A stretch of 64,000 nt of DNA. It comes from Clusia tigrina (lineage: Eukaryota; Arthropoda; Insecta; Diptera; Clusiidae). The notes under the pieces are model-generated. The model was not told where the DNA came from. It saw only the letters and a list, made by a program, of their open reading frames with translations, and ran no database searches. The stretch is taken from the NCBI GenBank assembly GCA_920105625.2, contig OV050033.1:13040001-13104000 (forward strand), given 5' to 3'. Positions 1 to 12,279 of this stretch are shown piece after piece (position 1 is the first letter of the stretch; each line of letters opens with the position of its first letter). A program made the position numbers and the translations under genes.

Positions 1-880
1 CACTTACGTATGCGTACTTTTGTGTACTAAGAAAGAAGTGTATTCTCTCGTGGACTTCTACCACGTCTATTCAAGAAGTTCATCAGCTTTTCCTTTACCC
101 TAATTTATTAGATTTCTGAGCATTAAGGTTCTATTTACTTTATCAGCATTGCACATAAGATCAGCAAACAACGGTGCAAATTGCGATACTCCTTCCTTGC
201 TTCTCTGTAGGTGTGGTTTGTTCTTCTGTTTTTGCATTTTTCCTTGCATTCAAACTTCCTTTTGCATCGTAGACAGTGCAGTCAGCTAAGGATTTTAGGG
301 GAGTTTCTCTGCTAAATCCTTATGCGTTGCATTTATGTGGACTTTGCTCCCTAGTTTCGTATTGTTAGCGTATATTTCATTGCAATCAGCATGCATGGTT
401 TGATGCAACATATTTTTTACAGAAAAAAGCAAAAAAAAGCTAGCAAATAATTCCCTATTCCTTTGAAGTTCTTCATATCTTTATGCATATTAAATTCTTC
501 ACTTCACTCTTATTTTAAAGTATGCACTCTAAAAACGCCAGATACCTAACCTCAATAACAACAATAACAATAACCAGAATAATATTCCAACATTCTGTTC
601 ACCATCTCATCTCATATAATTTTTTGTATAATTTTCTTCTCCTTTTACATTACGGATTTTACTACGCGTAGTAAATTTGAGACGTCTTCTTGCACTGCGC
701 TGCGTTGTTGTGCACAAGCTGTACGAAAAATCCTTGAAAGGTTAAAGACTCCCTTATTAGGACATGCCCTGGTGTTGTGAACTCGAATTGTACTCCTTGT
801 CACGACCTCGTAAGGAAGCGACTTTGTCTTTCATCGCTTGGTCGGACCGCTGGTTAGTTGTTTGGCGGTGGCGACGATGA
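1..880. other. AT-rich non-coding stretch
   Basis: No coding region, RNA gene or transposon homology could be recognised here. A pyrimidine tract ending in TAG at 189-210 followed by GTGTGG looks like a weak splice acceptor, but no open exon-like frame follows it. The texture (T-rich runs, scattered CAA repeats near 560-580) is typical of fly introns or intergenic DNA. Confidence 0.6.
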
Positions 881-942
881 TTGTGTTGGTGCTGGTGGTG
901 TTGGTGTTGGTGGTGTTGGTGTTGGTGTTAGTATTGGTATTG
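881..942. repeat. TTGGTG/GGTGTT microsatellite
   Basis: Imperfect hexanucleotide repeat of TTGGTG and GTGTTGGTG units, about 60 bp long, with single-base interruptions. It encodes nothing recognisable in either direction. Confidence 0.85.
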
Positions 943-1394
943 TGCGTCTAGGACAATAGCACACGGACGCCAGTTTCAGTTCAATGACGTTGGTGCATTC
1001 GTCATTGAAACGCGGAATTGGTAAATCCGCTGCATTCTTATTATGAGTTTATTTACTTTGGATTTTATTTATCACATCCATAGTGGTGGTGCATCTGAAG
1101 TTACTGGTGCTACTACTTGATCCTTTCGTCTTATGGCGTTTGTCTTTTATTGCTGCTATTCACATTGTTGGCTACTTTAGTTAGCGATGAAGTCACCAAC
1201 TTTTGTGATGTTGCCATGTAATAACTTCATTAATGTATGTACAGGAATATGTGATTCAGTCAAGGATAATAAACTTAAATGATGTACTTGATTAGTTTGG
1301 GAGTTGGCAGTTGGCAGTTGTTTTTATTATTCTATCCGGCTGAGGACATTTGCTTCGGAAGAAGAGAGACTTTGATTCGGTTCATAGAAGTTAT

Positions 1395-1615
1395 TGAATA
1401 TCAACAGAGTTGGGATACCAAGGGAGCTAGGATGGCAAGAGCGGTGGGATAACAAAATACTGGGGATAACCAGAGCTGTGGTATAACCAGGGACATGAGA
1501 TAACAGCAAACTGGGAATAGGAGGAGACGTTCAGTAATATAAAATAGAATAATTTAAAGCTTGGAGTAAGAGGGGACTTTGGATATCAAGTGTTTGGTGA
1601 CCACATGAAGCTTGG
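1395..1615. repeat. Degenerate 17-bp tandem array
   Basis: About 13 consecutive 17-base units can be laid end to end, beginning at 1395, 1412, 1429, 1446, 1463, 1480, 1497, 1514 and onward. The approximate consensus is GGGATAACAAGAGCTTG. The central units (1412-1513) are most alike and the outer ones are strongly diverged. Related words such as GAGATACCAATGCGCTGG near 1653-1670 suggest the array once ran further. This is an old minisatellite rather than a gene; the short minus-strand frame over it is a by-product. Confidence 0.7.
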
Positions 1616-1699
1616 AATACTTTTGATAATAATGGGCTTCGAATAATACTTGACTGAGATACCAATGCGCTGGAATATTAAAAATGTTTGAGATTATTG

Positions 1700-4470
1700 G
1701 TGGATGCTTTTTAGGAAAATTATAAAATTCCATACAAACAGTTTTAGGTCTTGAATATTGGAGCTAAGTTATCTTCAAGATATCACTACTATATTGCAGA
1801 GAACTGAAATTGCAAGTGTGATATGAATGAATTGAATAAGGCTATTTCCTGGAAACCTTCTTCAAAACTTTAATCAAAGTTTTCTTACAAACGTATTTAT
1901 AAGTGCATAAAGGAAGTGAAGTAAATGAACTGAAGGAGACTTCATTGGAAGGGATTTTGTTATAAGCAGTGGTTCTGTTGTTCTTAAGCAATAATTGTTG
2001 GGCTGACATCTCTGCACGTTCCACCGGAGGAACATGCATTTTCGTACAATGTAAAATGCAAAAATAAAAGTCCGCATTGTCATGCAAAATCCCATGACAG
2101 CACAAATGGAAATCTATTGTTGAGGACCATTAGGAAAGGGTGGTTTCAAGCATACTGGAGCTTGCAAACGGAGGAAATGAAAGACATACTACCCTTTTCT
2201 TATATGTGGTTGGAAGAGAGTTGCTTAGATCAAAGGAACTTTTATATACTGCTTACTTCCCTTTATTGCATTTCCAGCGTTTATTGCATTTTATATTCGC
2301 TTTATATAGGAGTATATATATATACTAAATATTCAATTACTAACAGCACTCTATATATGCCGTAGGGTTCCTTTCCCCTATATCGTAACTTGCTTCGAAT
2401 CTCCCCCATTGCTAGCCGTTCTATACAAATATGACCAGAGTCAGTGCAAGAAACATTCTCACTTTTCTCAACTTGGTCTTTTTTATTATTCTTCAATTAG
2501 AACCAAAGGACAGTAAAGGCAGCTATATACCAGGATGTACGTATGTAGATGACATGTGATTTACTACCATTTGTCAAGACTTCTCAGAAGTATGGTCGCC
2601 CCTTTCAAAACAAACAAATGCCCATTATTCCATTTGAAAGCATGGTTGCCATGTTAGACTCCAGAAACTAAGTGGATATGTTGATGTATGATTTGCCTCT
2701 GGTAGAGATGTGAAAAAAATGCCTGCATTACTCGTTACTCTCGCAATTCTGAAGTAACGCATTTTGCTGATGGAATGCATTTGCAAGAGAAAGAGAAAGA
2801 GAGAGAGAGGTTCCATCGGAACTCATATTTGATTTTGTATGAAAACTATCGATGACAGGAAGACGTCACTTGTATAAATATCGAACCATCTAAAGTTCCC
2901 ACAAAAAGCCATCAACTTAAATTAGTTTCCCATCTGAGGAGGCTTTTTAAGAATCTTTTTAATCAAAGTAAGACTACGGTGGGTATTTCCCTGCAAGGGA
3001 AGTCAGTAAGTTCAGAATCTTATTCGTTTTTTATATTGTGTAAAATGCCCACAGAACGCTTTCATTTTCAAGTTTTTTCGAGCTAGAAAAGAAAAATCTG
3101 AGTACTTGTTTAGGTTTTGAAGTCAAGTTTTGTCGCCCTCCAGGCATAAACTACACTGGGGATGTCGCAGAACATAACCTTTGCTTGAGATATTAAGGCA
3201 ATGGAGCCGCAGGTAGGCAAAATAATGGTAAGGAATGAATTTCTTTGCGAAGTTCGGAATGTCCGCATTTTCTTTTAAACTACGGATGGTTCAGATTGCT
3301 ACAAACCAAGTTTCAATACCTGATGCTATATTTTCGTTGGTCAGTGATCGTTGGTTTCTCCTATTAACTCTCTAATATGGTTCTTAGCGATTCTTAGTAG
3401 GAAGCTTCAGTTTCTTATATATTCTGATATTTGAGGAGTAACTTTTGGGTCCAGTTTTATTCATAATAAACCTGGAATATTGCGTATGACTTGGAATATT
3501 TCCGATATTTCGCATGTTATTTATAAAATATTTTGTTGATCACCAGACTATATAATGAAAGGCGTTGATTTTCCCATTTTTTTACATATACACTTACTGC
3601 TAACTTTACTTTTGACTCTTGACAGGATTCCTTAACCTTTTTGGCTCATGACTGACTGAATTCCTAAACAATTCCGTAAAGTTTTGTTAGGCATTTTTTC
3701 CCTCAATTCATATTTTTCGTCAAAATGATTCTTCTGCTGATTCTCTCGACTTTTGCTTACTATTCTAGTTCCTCGCTCTCTCTCTCTCTCTATCGGAAAC
3801 AACGCTCGTTTATGATGGAATTCTTTATTCTAGGTGAGCCCTCTGAACCAGAAATAGTTTGTGACTTGTATCTACGCCATTTTTACGTCATGAATACGCG
3901 TTGCTACTTTAAATTTCATTTCTTTCTACGTCCTCTTTTTCAAGGTTATCTGCATTGAGGGCACATGGGCTCGTCTCAGTTTTTTGTGACATTTTTTCGT
4001 TGCTTTCCAACTAATTTAAATGTATTTTCTTTTACGTTGTTCTATTCTTGTTCTATCCTCCTACTTTTGCGTTGTTTTGTTTTTGTCGCCTTTGCTAGAC
4101 GCTCTTATCGCCAGCGCGTTGCTATTTCGGTGCGGTTTTAATTGTTCTTAGCTATCAAGCTTGTTAATTGTACAAATCTAATAACTTCGTTCATTTGTCT
4201 GAATTTAATTTGATAAGCGAGTTGTTGAAAGCCTCGGAACGCAATTGTGCGGTACGTTTTTGCTCTCTAGTTTTGGGGGGTCGCGACGCCACCACACATT
4301 AGCGTACACATTATCGCTATTTTGATAACACCGATTCTCAAGTAGTTGTATTTTTCGGAATGAAGATTGTGTGCTATTTCGCTTGAAGTGTTCGTGCATT
4401 TTTCCATACCCAAGCACGCGTTTTTTTCAATAATAAAGAAAATAAATTCCGTTTCCTTTCATGAAACCGA
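1700..4470. other. Non-coding stretch with nothing recognised
   Basis: No exon, RNA gene or transposon homology was seen. Small simple repeats occur: a GA-rich run at about 2782-2810 and a CT run at about 3774-3792. At 3833/3834 a short pyrimidine stretch ending TTCTAG is followed at once by GTGAGC. This resembles an acceptor-donor junction but the pyrimidine tract is short. A 77-residue plus-strand frame at 3725-3958 overlaps the CT run and shows no domain. Confidence 0.5.
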
Positions 4471-4475
4471 ATGAA

Positions 4476-4499
4476 AACAACAACAACAACAACAACAAC
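4476..4499. repeat. (CAA)n microsatellite
   Basis: Eight uninterrupted CAA trinucleotides on the plus strand, an opa-type repeat. No flanking coding sequence is apparent. Confidence 0.9.
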
Positions 4500-6090
4500 T
4501 GCGAGCAGAATATATTCCAAAAATTGGATTCCTCCGCCACTTGTCTTCTGTGTGTCGTGTCGCACACTTGACTAAAAATATTTGTTGCCCTCCGAAATCG
4601 AGAAGAAATTTCGACGAAATTCAAAATTTATGACACACGTTCTCCATCCCGCCGTTGATCCAGTCCGTGTTCACCGAGAGTGGGGAGGGGCGATGATAAT
4701 GCGTTGGGGTTAATTTTTATGTTCACAGTTTCAACGTAAATTTCTTTTAATTACTAATTTTGTGGTCTGATCGTTGGCAGGCTTTCGTTCTTGTTGTTGT
4801 TGCTGGTGTCGTCGCTGCGGTTGTTCCTGAGGTCAAACGATACGGGCATTAACGAACAAACGATCAATGGGGGACGGGAATTGGTTGCATGCATGTGAGG
4901 ATTAGCATAAAACTCAGTGAAGCATATTAAGAAATAATTAAGTGGGATTTTGAAAATTGACTTTAAAATTTGTTAATTGAGTGGATTATTTATTCTAGAT
5001 TTTTACAACCGACACCTGCTACAGCCGACTCTCGCTGTGAGGGCTGGGCTGGGTATTAAGTCTATAAAATTGTTATGAAACAGTAACGATGAACATTGAA
5101 GTATCTGAAAATGTTCCAATAATGTTTTTGTTAGGTCTGCAAGGTTGCAAAATATTGGTTTTAAATTAGTTCAACTTTCGGGCTTATGTTCGAATGGAAT
5201 TTCAGTATCCGTATATACCTGCTGCATCACTGTGAAAGCTCCACTAAACATATAAGCTTAACTTAAAAGCTCTACAAAAAAACGTATGCACGTCCCGGTC
5301 CGGTATGAATTGATTTTCTGTTTGCTGGAAACTGAACCAAAAACACCCTTTGAGACGCTATTTAGGAGCTTAATGAGCAGATCGAGGAAAAACTAAAAAT
5401 AGAACTTGCAATTTTAGTAACAAGTCTTCATAAGAATACTGTAAGAAATTGAGTGTTCCCAGCAGGATCCTCAGATTCTCGATAATCTCAAAGGGGTTCT
5501 TATTGTTCCCTGGAGTATTCACTTTGTCCTCCTTCTGACATAGGCATGTCATTGACAGAGGAGTACAGAGCGAAAAGCGTAAAAGTCTTTGTCGCCGAGG
5601 GAGCTCCATTTAACATTTTTTGGGATCATTAGGGGACTGCTCCTCCTCAACAAAAAAGTTTTACTATCGACTATGCTTGGCAAAATAAAAACTCCTTTTA
5701 TACTTCCTAGATTGTCTCTGAACGTACTCATTTGAATTTCTGAACTTTATTCTGATACATTATAAGGCTACTCAGAATTCTTCTGAAGTTTGTGTTTCTG
5801 CCCGTATTGCTGAATGTAGGGCACTTTAAGTTTGTGCTGAATTGAGTTAACATTTATTTACGTTTTAGTTTGTTGACTTAGTTTGTATTTTTTTTAGTGT
5901 AAATTACGTTTTCGCCATTCTAATGTGAAACTTTTTCTCCTCTTCTAATTTCAGGTACATCTGCTTCTATTTGCATGAATGTCGCTTAAATATATTTTCG
6001 CTTTTAAGTGTGTAAGTCTGGTCAGATTAAACCGTAAGACTTTAATGGGTTTATCACTTCAACGATAAGCACGGGCTTAAATGGCCGCAA
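4500..6090. other. Non-coding stretch with an acceptor-like site at 5954
   Basis: No gene was recognised. The strongest landmark is a long pyrimidine tract (about 5931-5951, ACTTTTTCTCCTCTTC type) ending TTTCAG at 5954 and followed directly by GTACAT. As an acceptor it is good, but as an abutting donor (recursive site) GTACAT is weak. No reading frame longer than a few codons follows, so a coding exon is unlikely. Confidence 0.45.
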
Positions 6091-6099
6091 TCACGGCGT

Positions 6100-6520
6100 C
6101 AGATACATGGGCCCGTCGCATTCACAGCCTACACGCGGAGGCTTTGTGCACAACGCCACATTAGCAACGAAGAGCACCTGCTGCTGTTGCTGCTCTTGGC
6201 CGTTTGCGATGGTCGGTGGTAACTTGGCCCAGCCAGGCTTGGCGGTGAAGAGCAGCGCCAAACCCACACTAAACTTGACTTTAGGCGAAGAGCTACCAAC
6301 GCGTAAAATGAAATATTGCAAGTAGATAAGAAGAAATCGTAATTGTTGACATTTAAAAACGTAAACAAGACAAACGAACGCCTCAGAGTGGCGACTGGCG
6401 GCACAGTCAGGTGAGCGCGCGCTCGCACCCATGTCTGTGTGGAGTGTGGAGCTCCCAAGTGCTCGTCGCTTAATGGCGGCGGCTGATTTGAAGAAGATTT
6501 AAATTGTGCTAATAGCGTCT
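6100..6520. other. GC-richer block of unknown nature
   Basis: Composition rises well above the flanks, with CTG/TTG runs and words such as GGCCCAGCCAGGC. Open frames exist on both strands (plus 6107-6325, minus 6091-6432 and 6129-6542) but they overlap each other, contain CCCCC/QQQQQ runs from the CTG repeat and show no domain. It could be a conserved regulatory block or a non-coding exon. I cannot choose between these from sequence alone. Confidence 0.35.
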
Positions 6521-6942
6521 TTTGTAAAGGTTTTAATTTCATTTACGCCAACTTCTCTCCTAACTGGGTGTATTAAATATATGTGGCCACATAACTTGCT
6601 TCGGTGCTGAATCGAATTGGATTTCTATGCTCTGTTTTTTTGTGTTTTTTTTCGTATGCCTCATTGATCCTCAAACCTGCTCTTTGACTTCTTTGCTTAC
6701 AGTTTCTAAACGGTAATAATTTCATGCCTCGTTTTCTTTGCATTGATTTACATTTAAGTCAATCTTTAGCACGACATCCTTTCTAACGCAACAGCAACAG
6801 CAACAAAAATAACAACAAGATGAAAAACAAGGAGAAGAACAACCACATCAGAAGCAGTCGAATTCATGCTAACATAATTATGTGTAAATATGTGTGTATA
6901 CACACTCGCATAAGTGGCTGTTAGGAGCCGGCCAGTGGACTT

Positions 6943-6954
6943 GCAACATGTTGC
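6943..6954. repeat. Palindromic GCAACATGTTGC motif
   Basis: Perfect 12-bp palindrome GCAACATGTTGC. It is one of about twenty dispersed occurrences of the AACATGTTGC family in this window; identical 12-mers lie at 7994-8005 and 10256-10267. Confidence 0.7.
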
Positions 6955-7489
6955 ATGTCGCTTTAAATGTCTAATTCCATTTCCTGCCAGCTTCTTAACT
7001 CTAAGCCTAAGCTGTCTCGCTTTCTTTCTGTCAGTGCGGCTTACATTTGATATTAAATTGAAAATAATATAGTATTTTTTTTAAGTAGAGGTTCTCTCCG
7101 GTCTAATGGACAGTTGCATGTCAAACATTCGCCTAATGCAAAAGGACGTTCGCTCATTTGATAAATCCGCTGCAATGCATGCTGCCTTGTTGCTGGCCGG
7201 CGTGTGATGCTGCGTTTATAGAATTTGTGGCGATTTATTTTTAAATGGGATCTCTCCAAATCCAGCCTCGTCGGGCAGTGGTCTATGAGAAAATTATGAG
7301 TTACTTTAGAAGTTCTCATGACTACTGGCTGATGAATTAGCGATGAATTATACGGGTCTTTAACATAGTACGATACTAGATGAAAACTGGAGATACTTGA
7401 TGAATCAGTAACAATGAAGAGTACCCAAAATTATAAAGCAAGAATAAAAACAATAATAAAAGAAGATTGGTATGATTGGTTTTTTGGCC

Positions 7490-7625
7490 TTTTATTAATT
7501 TTTTTCGATTTTTTGTTGTTGTTTTTTATGCATGTGTGTTGACTTGGCTTTTTTTTGTATGTGTTGTTTGTGTTTTTTTTTGTTTGTTTTTTGTAAGTGT
7601 TGTTTTTGTTTACTTGTTTTTCTTT
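7490..7625. repeat. T/G-rich low-complexity tract
   Basis: Long runs of T broken by GTTGTT and GTGTT words. The cysteine/valine/phenylalanine-rich plus-strand frame and the lysine/asparagine-rich minus-strand frame over it are compositional artefacts. Confidence 0.8.
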
Positions 7626-7993
7626 ATAATTTTGCATCGAACATTCCGGAGTGCATTTTAGCAAAGAGTATACATAAGTAGGGATTGAATCACTCAAAAT
7701 TTGGTGAAATGGAAGAGATTTCACAAAAATCGGTGCGGCAAGGGGATTTTTGTTCGAGGGGTTTACTAGAAAACCTCCCGAACAAAATTTTTGCTACAAT
7801 AATTTCGTTCGTCATGCGAGCTCTATATATGTATACTCTTTGATTTTAGGCTTGACGTTTTGAACTTCTAAAAATGCACCTAACAGTGATTTCCACACTC
7901 ATGTCTGGTTACACTCTTTGTCATCATTCAATATACTCGTAAGTACTCATTTTATCTCTCTTGATCCAACGCAAACAAAACTCCATCGCACCC

Positions 7994-8005
7994 GCAACAT
8001 GTTGC
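7994..8005. repeat. Palindromic GCAACATGTTGC motif
   Basis: Second perfect copy of the 12-bp palindrome seen at 6943-6954. Confidence 0.7.
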
Positions 8006-8039
8006 AAGGCAATCCAAGTTTACTTGTGCAAACTGAAGT

Positions 8040-8720
8040 AAACAACACAAATTCTGAAACCACAACCACTGACAACGCACAAATACATAATTATTAACAA
8101 TAATTATCATTAAAAAATATCAATAAAAAATTATCAATAATTAGCAATAAAGCAACGCAACGCACACGATCGCAAAATATAAACGAATCAAATAAAAAAG
8201 AGAATAATAAAAATAATAATTAGGAGTACTCAAGTGACAAGCCAGAAATACGACTCAAGTGGTTTATTAGGCACCGCGTATGAAAAATGAGCCGAGTGCG
8301 CAATGGAGAGAGAGGGAGAGCGAGAGCGATGTGGGAAAAAAAAAAAACAACATACACACCGCATAGTGAGCCAGCAAGATAAGGGAGGAGCAGAGCCTGG
8401 CTTCATCTGTGCTTAAATGCTAATAATTTTTATGCGTTGCGATAATGCTGATGGTAATGATGGTGATAGGTCATTGTCTGGTCATTGTCCGCCGTTAGCA
8501 ACACCAAACGAAGCAGCAATAAAAACACAAACACTCACACGAAACACATGCCTGCACAACCACACACACCACACTCACACTCTCACTCACACTCACACAC
8601 ATACTATGTATCATAAAAATTACCATAATAAATAACAAGCATACGCACCCGTGTGCCGGTTTTGCGCATTTTGCGATTTATTTTCAGTGCATTTCGTTTG
8701 TGGCGGTAGCTGAGCGTGTA
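8040..8720. other. A-rich non-coding stretch with CA repeat
   Basis: Rich in AATAAT/ATCAATAA words, followed by a CACA/ACTCACACTC microsatellite at about 8535-8605. No gene recognised. Confidence 0.6.
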
Positions 8721-8742
8721 TAAGTGTCATTGTAACTGCGAC

Positions 8743-8794
<52 letters not shown>
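8743..8794. repeat. (TTG)n microsatellite
   Basis: About 17 near-perfect TTG units, the longest trinucleotide run in the window, followed by TGGTGG units to about 8815. The poly-cysteine plus-strand frame across it is an artefact of the repeat. Confidence 0.95.
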
Positions 8795-8819
8795 CTTGCT
8801 GTGGTGGTGGTGGTGTCGT

Positions 8820-10240
8820 CAACGCTGTCGGGTGTTCGCTGCGTTTATCTGTCCATATGTCTGTTTGTCTGTCTGGCATTTTTATTATAAATGTCGTATA
8901 TAATTTTATTTTCTCTCTCTTATATTTTTTATTATTTATCGTATTACTACGTCAGTCAGTCAAGGCAGGCGGGAAGCGCACACATTTTGTATTGCTGACA
9001 ATTGCGTATGGCATTTGCTTCATTGATTATATCACTGGCTATGCATTCAGTGCGCATGCGTGTATGTGCAAAGGACTCAAGCCACTTCTACATTACGCCG
9101 CTGACCACTTTGTATGCAGTTAAACGTGCGCGCTCCTGCGTGTATGTGTGATGAATAGATGAGCGTGTGTGTGTGTGAGATGGTTTGTATGGGCGAGTGC
9201 GTCGTATTGCGTGTGCTGCCACTTTACGTCGAGTTTGGCATTTGGACAGTTCGACTCTGCTGACAGTCGCTGCAATGTGTGTTTGAATCAATTTAAGGAA
9301 ATCGTGCGTTTTGCATTTTAAACGCAATTCCCGAGCAGGCCAGACTACGACCACTTCACTGTAGCTTAATAAGCTTTTGGGCCTTTAAATCAGCGAAAGT
9401 AAATACGTTCAGAAGTGTCTGCCCATTGTCGTTTGGCACCATTTTGGATTTTCAAAGTAAATGCCACTAATTTCGGACTGAGGAAAATAATTAGGATGCA
9501 GTGCTCTGTTTTGTTGCTATCTTGCAACCGCACACGTTTTACCGCCGGGGGCCATGGGTAGGAAAGCTAACTTCATTAGACCTTTTGGTGGGTTTATAGT
9601 AGCGTTTCATTATGAAGTTGATAAGAGGAAACTTTCATGATGTATGCGGCTTTCGTATGCCCTCAGGGGATGTGGTGGTTTTCCAGTTTATTTTTAGTTC
9701 TCCCGCTGCCTCACCATGAAAGCTTCTGTTGTCACAAAACATTGCTTTCAAAGCTTAGGGAGCAGTGAACATAGCTATATTCTCGACGAGTGCGTGAGCA
9801 GTACTTCACTGTATGGCTTTATGAATACAGAATCTTACGGGGTTCCACCTGCTATATACAGACATAAGGGTTGAACGGCTCCACTTACTTTTTGGACTTA
9901 AGAATACTGGCCACTATTTTAGAGCCATACATATCCGCACCAAGAAATCTCTTGTCGCTCGAAAGTTTCGAATCAGAGGGCTGAATGAGAAATCATCTAT
10001 GTAATAAAATAGAATTTGAGCGTTTCCGTAAAGCTGTGTAAGAACATTATTTAAGCTTTATAAGAGATTTAAATGTCTGTAGGGACTTTATAGTAGAAAT
10101 ATGTAAAAAAAGCTTGTGTTGAAAGATTGCTCAAAATATGTTCTTAGCCGATTTCGGTACAATCATTATAGAGAACGGCTCCAAAAAATGGTTGCTTTCG
10201 TTTTTACTTATTTTCATCTGATCCTCTCTTTTACTCTCCT
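8820..10240. other. Non-coding stretch with nothing firmly recognised
   Basis: Contains a short GT run at about 9164-9180 and ordinary unique sequence. Overlapping short frames lie on opposite strands at 8716-9123 and 9088-9354, and neither has recognisable domain content. Confidence 0.55.
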
Positions 10241-10255
10241 TTTAAGGTTTCTCTG

Positions 10256-10267
10256 GCAACATGTTGC
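10256..10267. repeat. Palindromic GCAACATGTTGC motif
   Basis: Third perfect copy of the 12-bp palindrome. The ATG inside it opens a 117-residue frame (10261-10614) that runs into a CACA repeat; the frame shows no domain and is judged spurious. Confidence 0.7.
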
Positions 10268-10404
10268 TGCTCAATTTGCGCTTTGTAAATAAGTGGAGAA
10301 GGTTGCCTTTCACGGTCAACAAAACACTACGTCGTAGGTCGTTAGCGATAATATTTATAGTACAATTAACATTTGCCACCAAAAAGAAATTCACACATCC
10401 ATCA

Positions 10405-10470
10405 ACACTCAACACACACACGCACACCACACTTACACACACTTTCACACACTTTCACACACTTTCACAC
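10405..10470. repeat. CA-rich microsatellite
   Basis: ACACACACGCACACCAC followed by three tandem CACTTTCACA-type units. Simple-sequence DNA. Confidence 0.85.
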
Positions 10471-10479
10471 AACAAACAG

Positions 10480-11330
10480 TCAATCAAATTCACTTTGCAT
10501 CTAATCAGAAATTCAAAATTCTATTCGGACATTTTGTTTATTTCCAAACGCTTTTTATGGCAGCTCACGCAGCCGTCCGAGAGTACTCTCCTGATCGTGT
10601 GTTTATTTACTTAAAACGCTATGCATCATTATCATAAAAATAAAGGAAGCAAAAATAATAAAAGAGAGAAATAAAAGAAATTGCCAAAGCACTGAGGCAA
10701 ATTATATTTATTTAGTATGTTGGCGAAAGATTTGCAAACCTGAGGTTTGTCCGTTCATCTATCTGTCCGTGTGTCTGTCTGTCTGTTTGCTTGTCTGTTC
10801 GTTTGTTAGGCATATTCTTAAATTCTCTGGCTACTTGATTCTCTTTTCATTGATTATTTACGATAATGGTGCACTGTTTAAATCAACTTTGATTCTGTGA
10901 ACTGACAGCAGCATATCCCGCTATGCTGTGCATGGACGCATAAATTCCTACCGCATCTCCAAACGCCCAACCAGATAACCAGACAACCAGACGTACCGAC
11001 AGACAAATACATTATTGACTGGCTGCATGCTCCGTAGACACGCTAGACACACTCTGAAATCCCTCCGGCCAGCACACATGCCCCAAAACCACCCGCAGAC
11101 AGATGGCTTTTTTGTTTTTTTTATGATTTGATTAAAACAACACAAAAAAAAATAAATGCGTGCTATTATGCGGCTGCGTATGCGTATTTTTGGTGGAACT
11201 TTTTGTGTGTACGAGTACCAAATGGGCCTGGGGAATTTGTTGATTGATCGTTTATCAATCAGAAGTGTGTGCGAATTTTTGTGAGAAAATTGGAATAGAG
11301 GAAAATTCTTCGAGCGGGCACTTTTTGGAT
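10480..11330. other. Non-coding stretch with nothing recognised
   Basis: A TCTGTCTGTCTG-type run lies at about 10760-10800 and TACGAGTA occurs near 11210. No gene, RNA or transposon features were seen. Confidence 0.55.
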
Positions 11331-11552
11331 ATTTTTAATTACAGTTTTCTTTTATAGTATCATAATTTTAGAAATATAATATTTATAATAATTTTAAAAA
11401 TGTCACAAGTAATGTAGCAAAAACATTCTTTGTTGATTTCTTTATATATAAGCATGCAATTAGAAACATTTTTCGAATTAACCTTATTTTAAGCATTTTT
11501 TGACTAACATTTATTCAAAAATCGGAAGATTTCCGAAAAAATTGCTCAACTA

Positions 11553-12271
11553 ATGTTGCAGTAACATGTTTACCTCTTTCATTTTTGTTTCGTTCATATT
11601 AAATATCACAAGGGTGTGGAAAGTTTTTAAAAATAATTGTATTAATTTAAAACGGCATTGCCAGGTATTGTGTTTTTGTTTTCACTTCATACAATTTTGG
11701 AGTTTCTGTATTACTAGAAACCTACACATAGTCTCATAAACAAGCCAAGGGAATCATGTTGCTGACTTGCTCTAAATCTGTTCGTAGTCAGCAACACGTT
11801 TTCCCCCGCGATGTTGAGTGAATGTTTGTTTGTAAACATGATTCTGTGCGGGTTTGTGATTAAGTGTATTCGTATGTTTATGGTGTATGATGTTCCTCAA
11901 TAAAAGTTGCAGCAACATGTTTGTATGTTTATTTTAATTCTTATTAATTTGCAAACACGGAATTAAAGTAAGAAATATTCGTGCATTTACGATGGTGCGA
12001 CTATTTTTGTTAAAATTTTAATAATGTTGTGGTTTTTTGGTAAACTAATTATGTTGCTAAAATATGTTTTGTTAGCCTCTAAACAAAGTGGACATTTTTG
12101 GGAAGCATTAAAAATTCGAAAATAATTTTGCTATAACATTTTTATATTTAATTTAAAGAAGTCGGCATAGATTTTATCCCTCCTTATTGAGTGCTAATTT
12201 TTGATTTTTGTTCTTTGCATTAAAAAATTCAGATTCTATGTGAAAACAAAAATGTTGCAGCAACATGTTGC
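11553..12271. repeat. AACATGTTGC motif cluster, first
   Basis: Within an AT-rich block, related motifs occur at 11553-11570 (ATGTTGCAGTAACATGTT), near 11755 (ATCATGTTGCTGA), at 11906-11923 (GTTGCAGCAACATGTTTG) and at 12252-12271 (ATGTTGCAGCAACATGTTGC). The last reads as about one and a half units of a 13-base period. Nothing else recognisable is present. Confidence 0.6.
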
Positions 12272-12279
12272 TTCTCTCG

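Noticed and set aside
3820..3840. Recursive splice site (TTCTAG then GTGAGC)
   Set aside because: The pyrimidine tract is short and interrupted by GGAA, and TAG-GTGAGC departs from the usual CAG-GTAAGT core.
5930..5962. Second recursive splice site (TTTCAG then GTACAT)
   Set aside because: The acceptor half is good, but GTACAT is a poor donor and no open frame follows. It is noted only in the region description.
6091..6542. Overlapping frames on both strands in a GC-richer block, considered as a small gene
   Set aside because: Three frames compete, all are broken by CTG-repeat residues, and none carries a recognisable motif. Only the unusual composition is reported.
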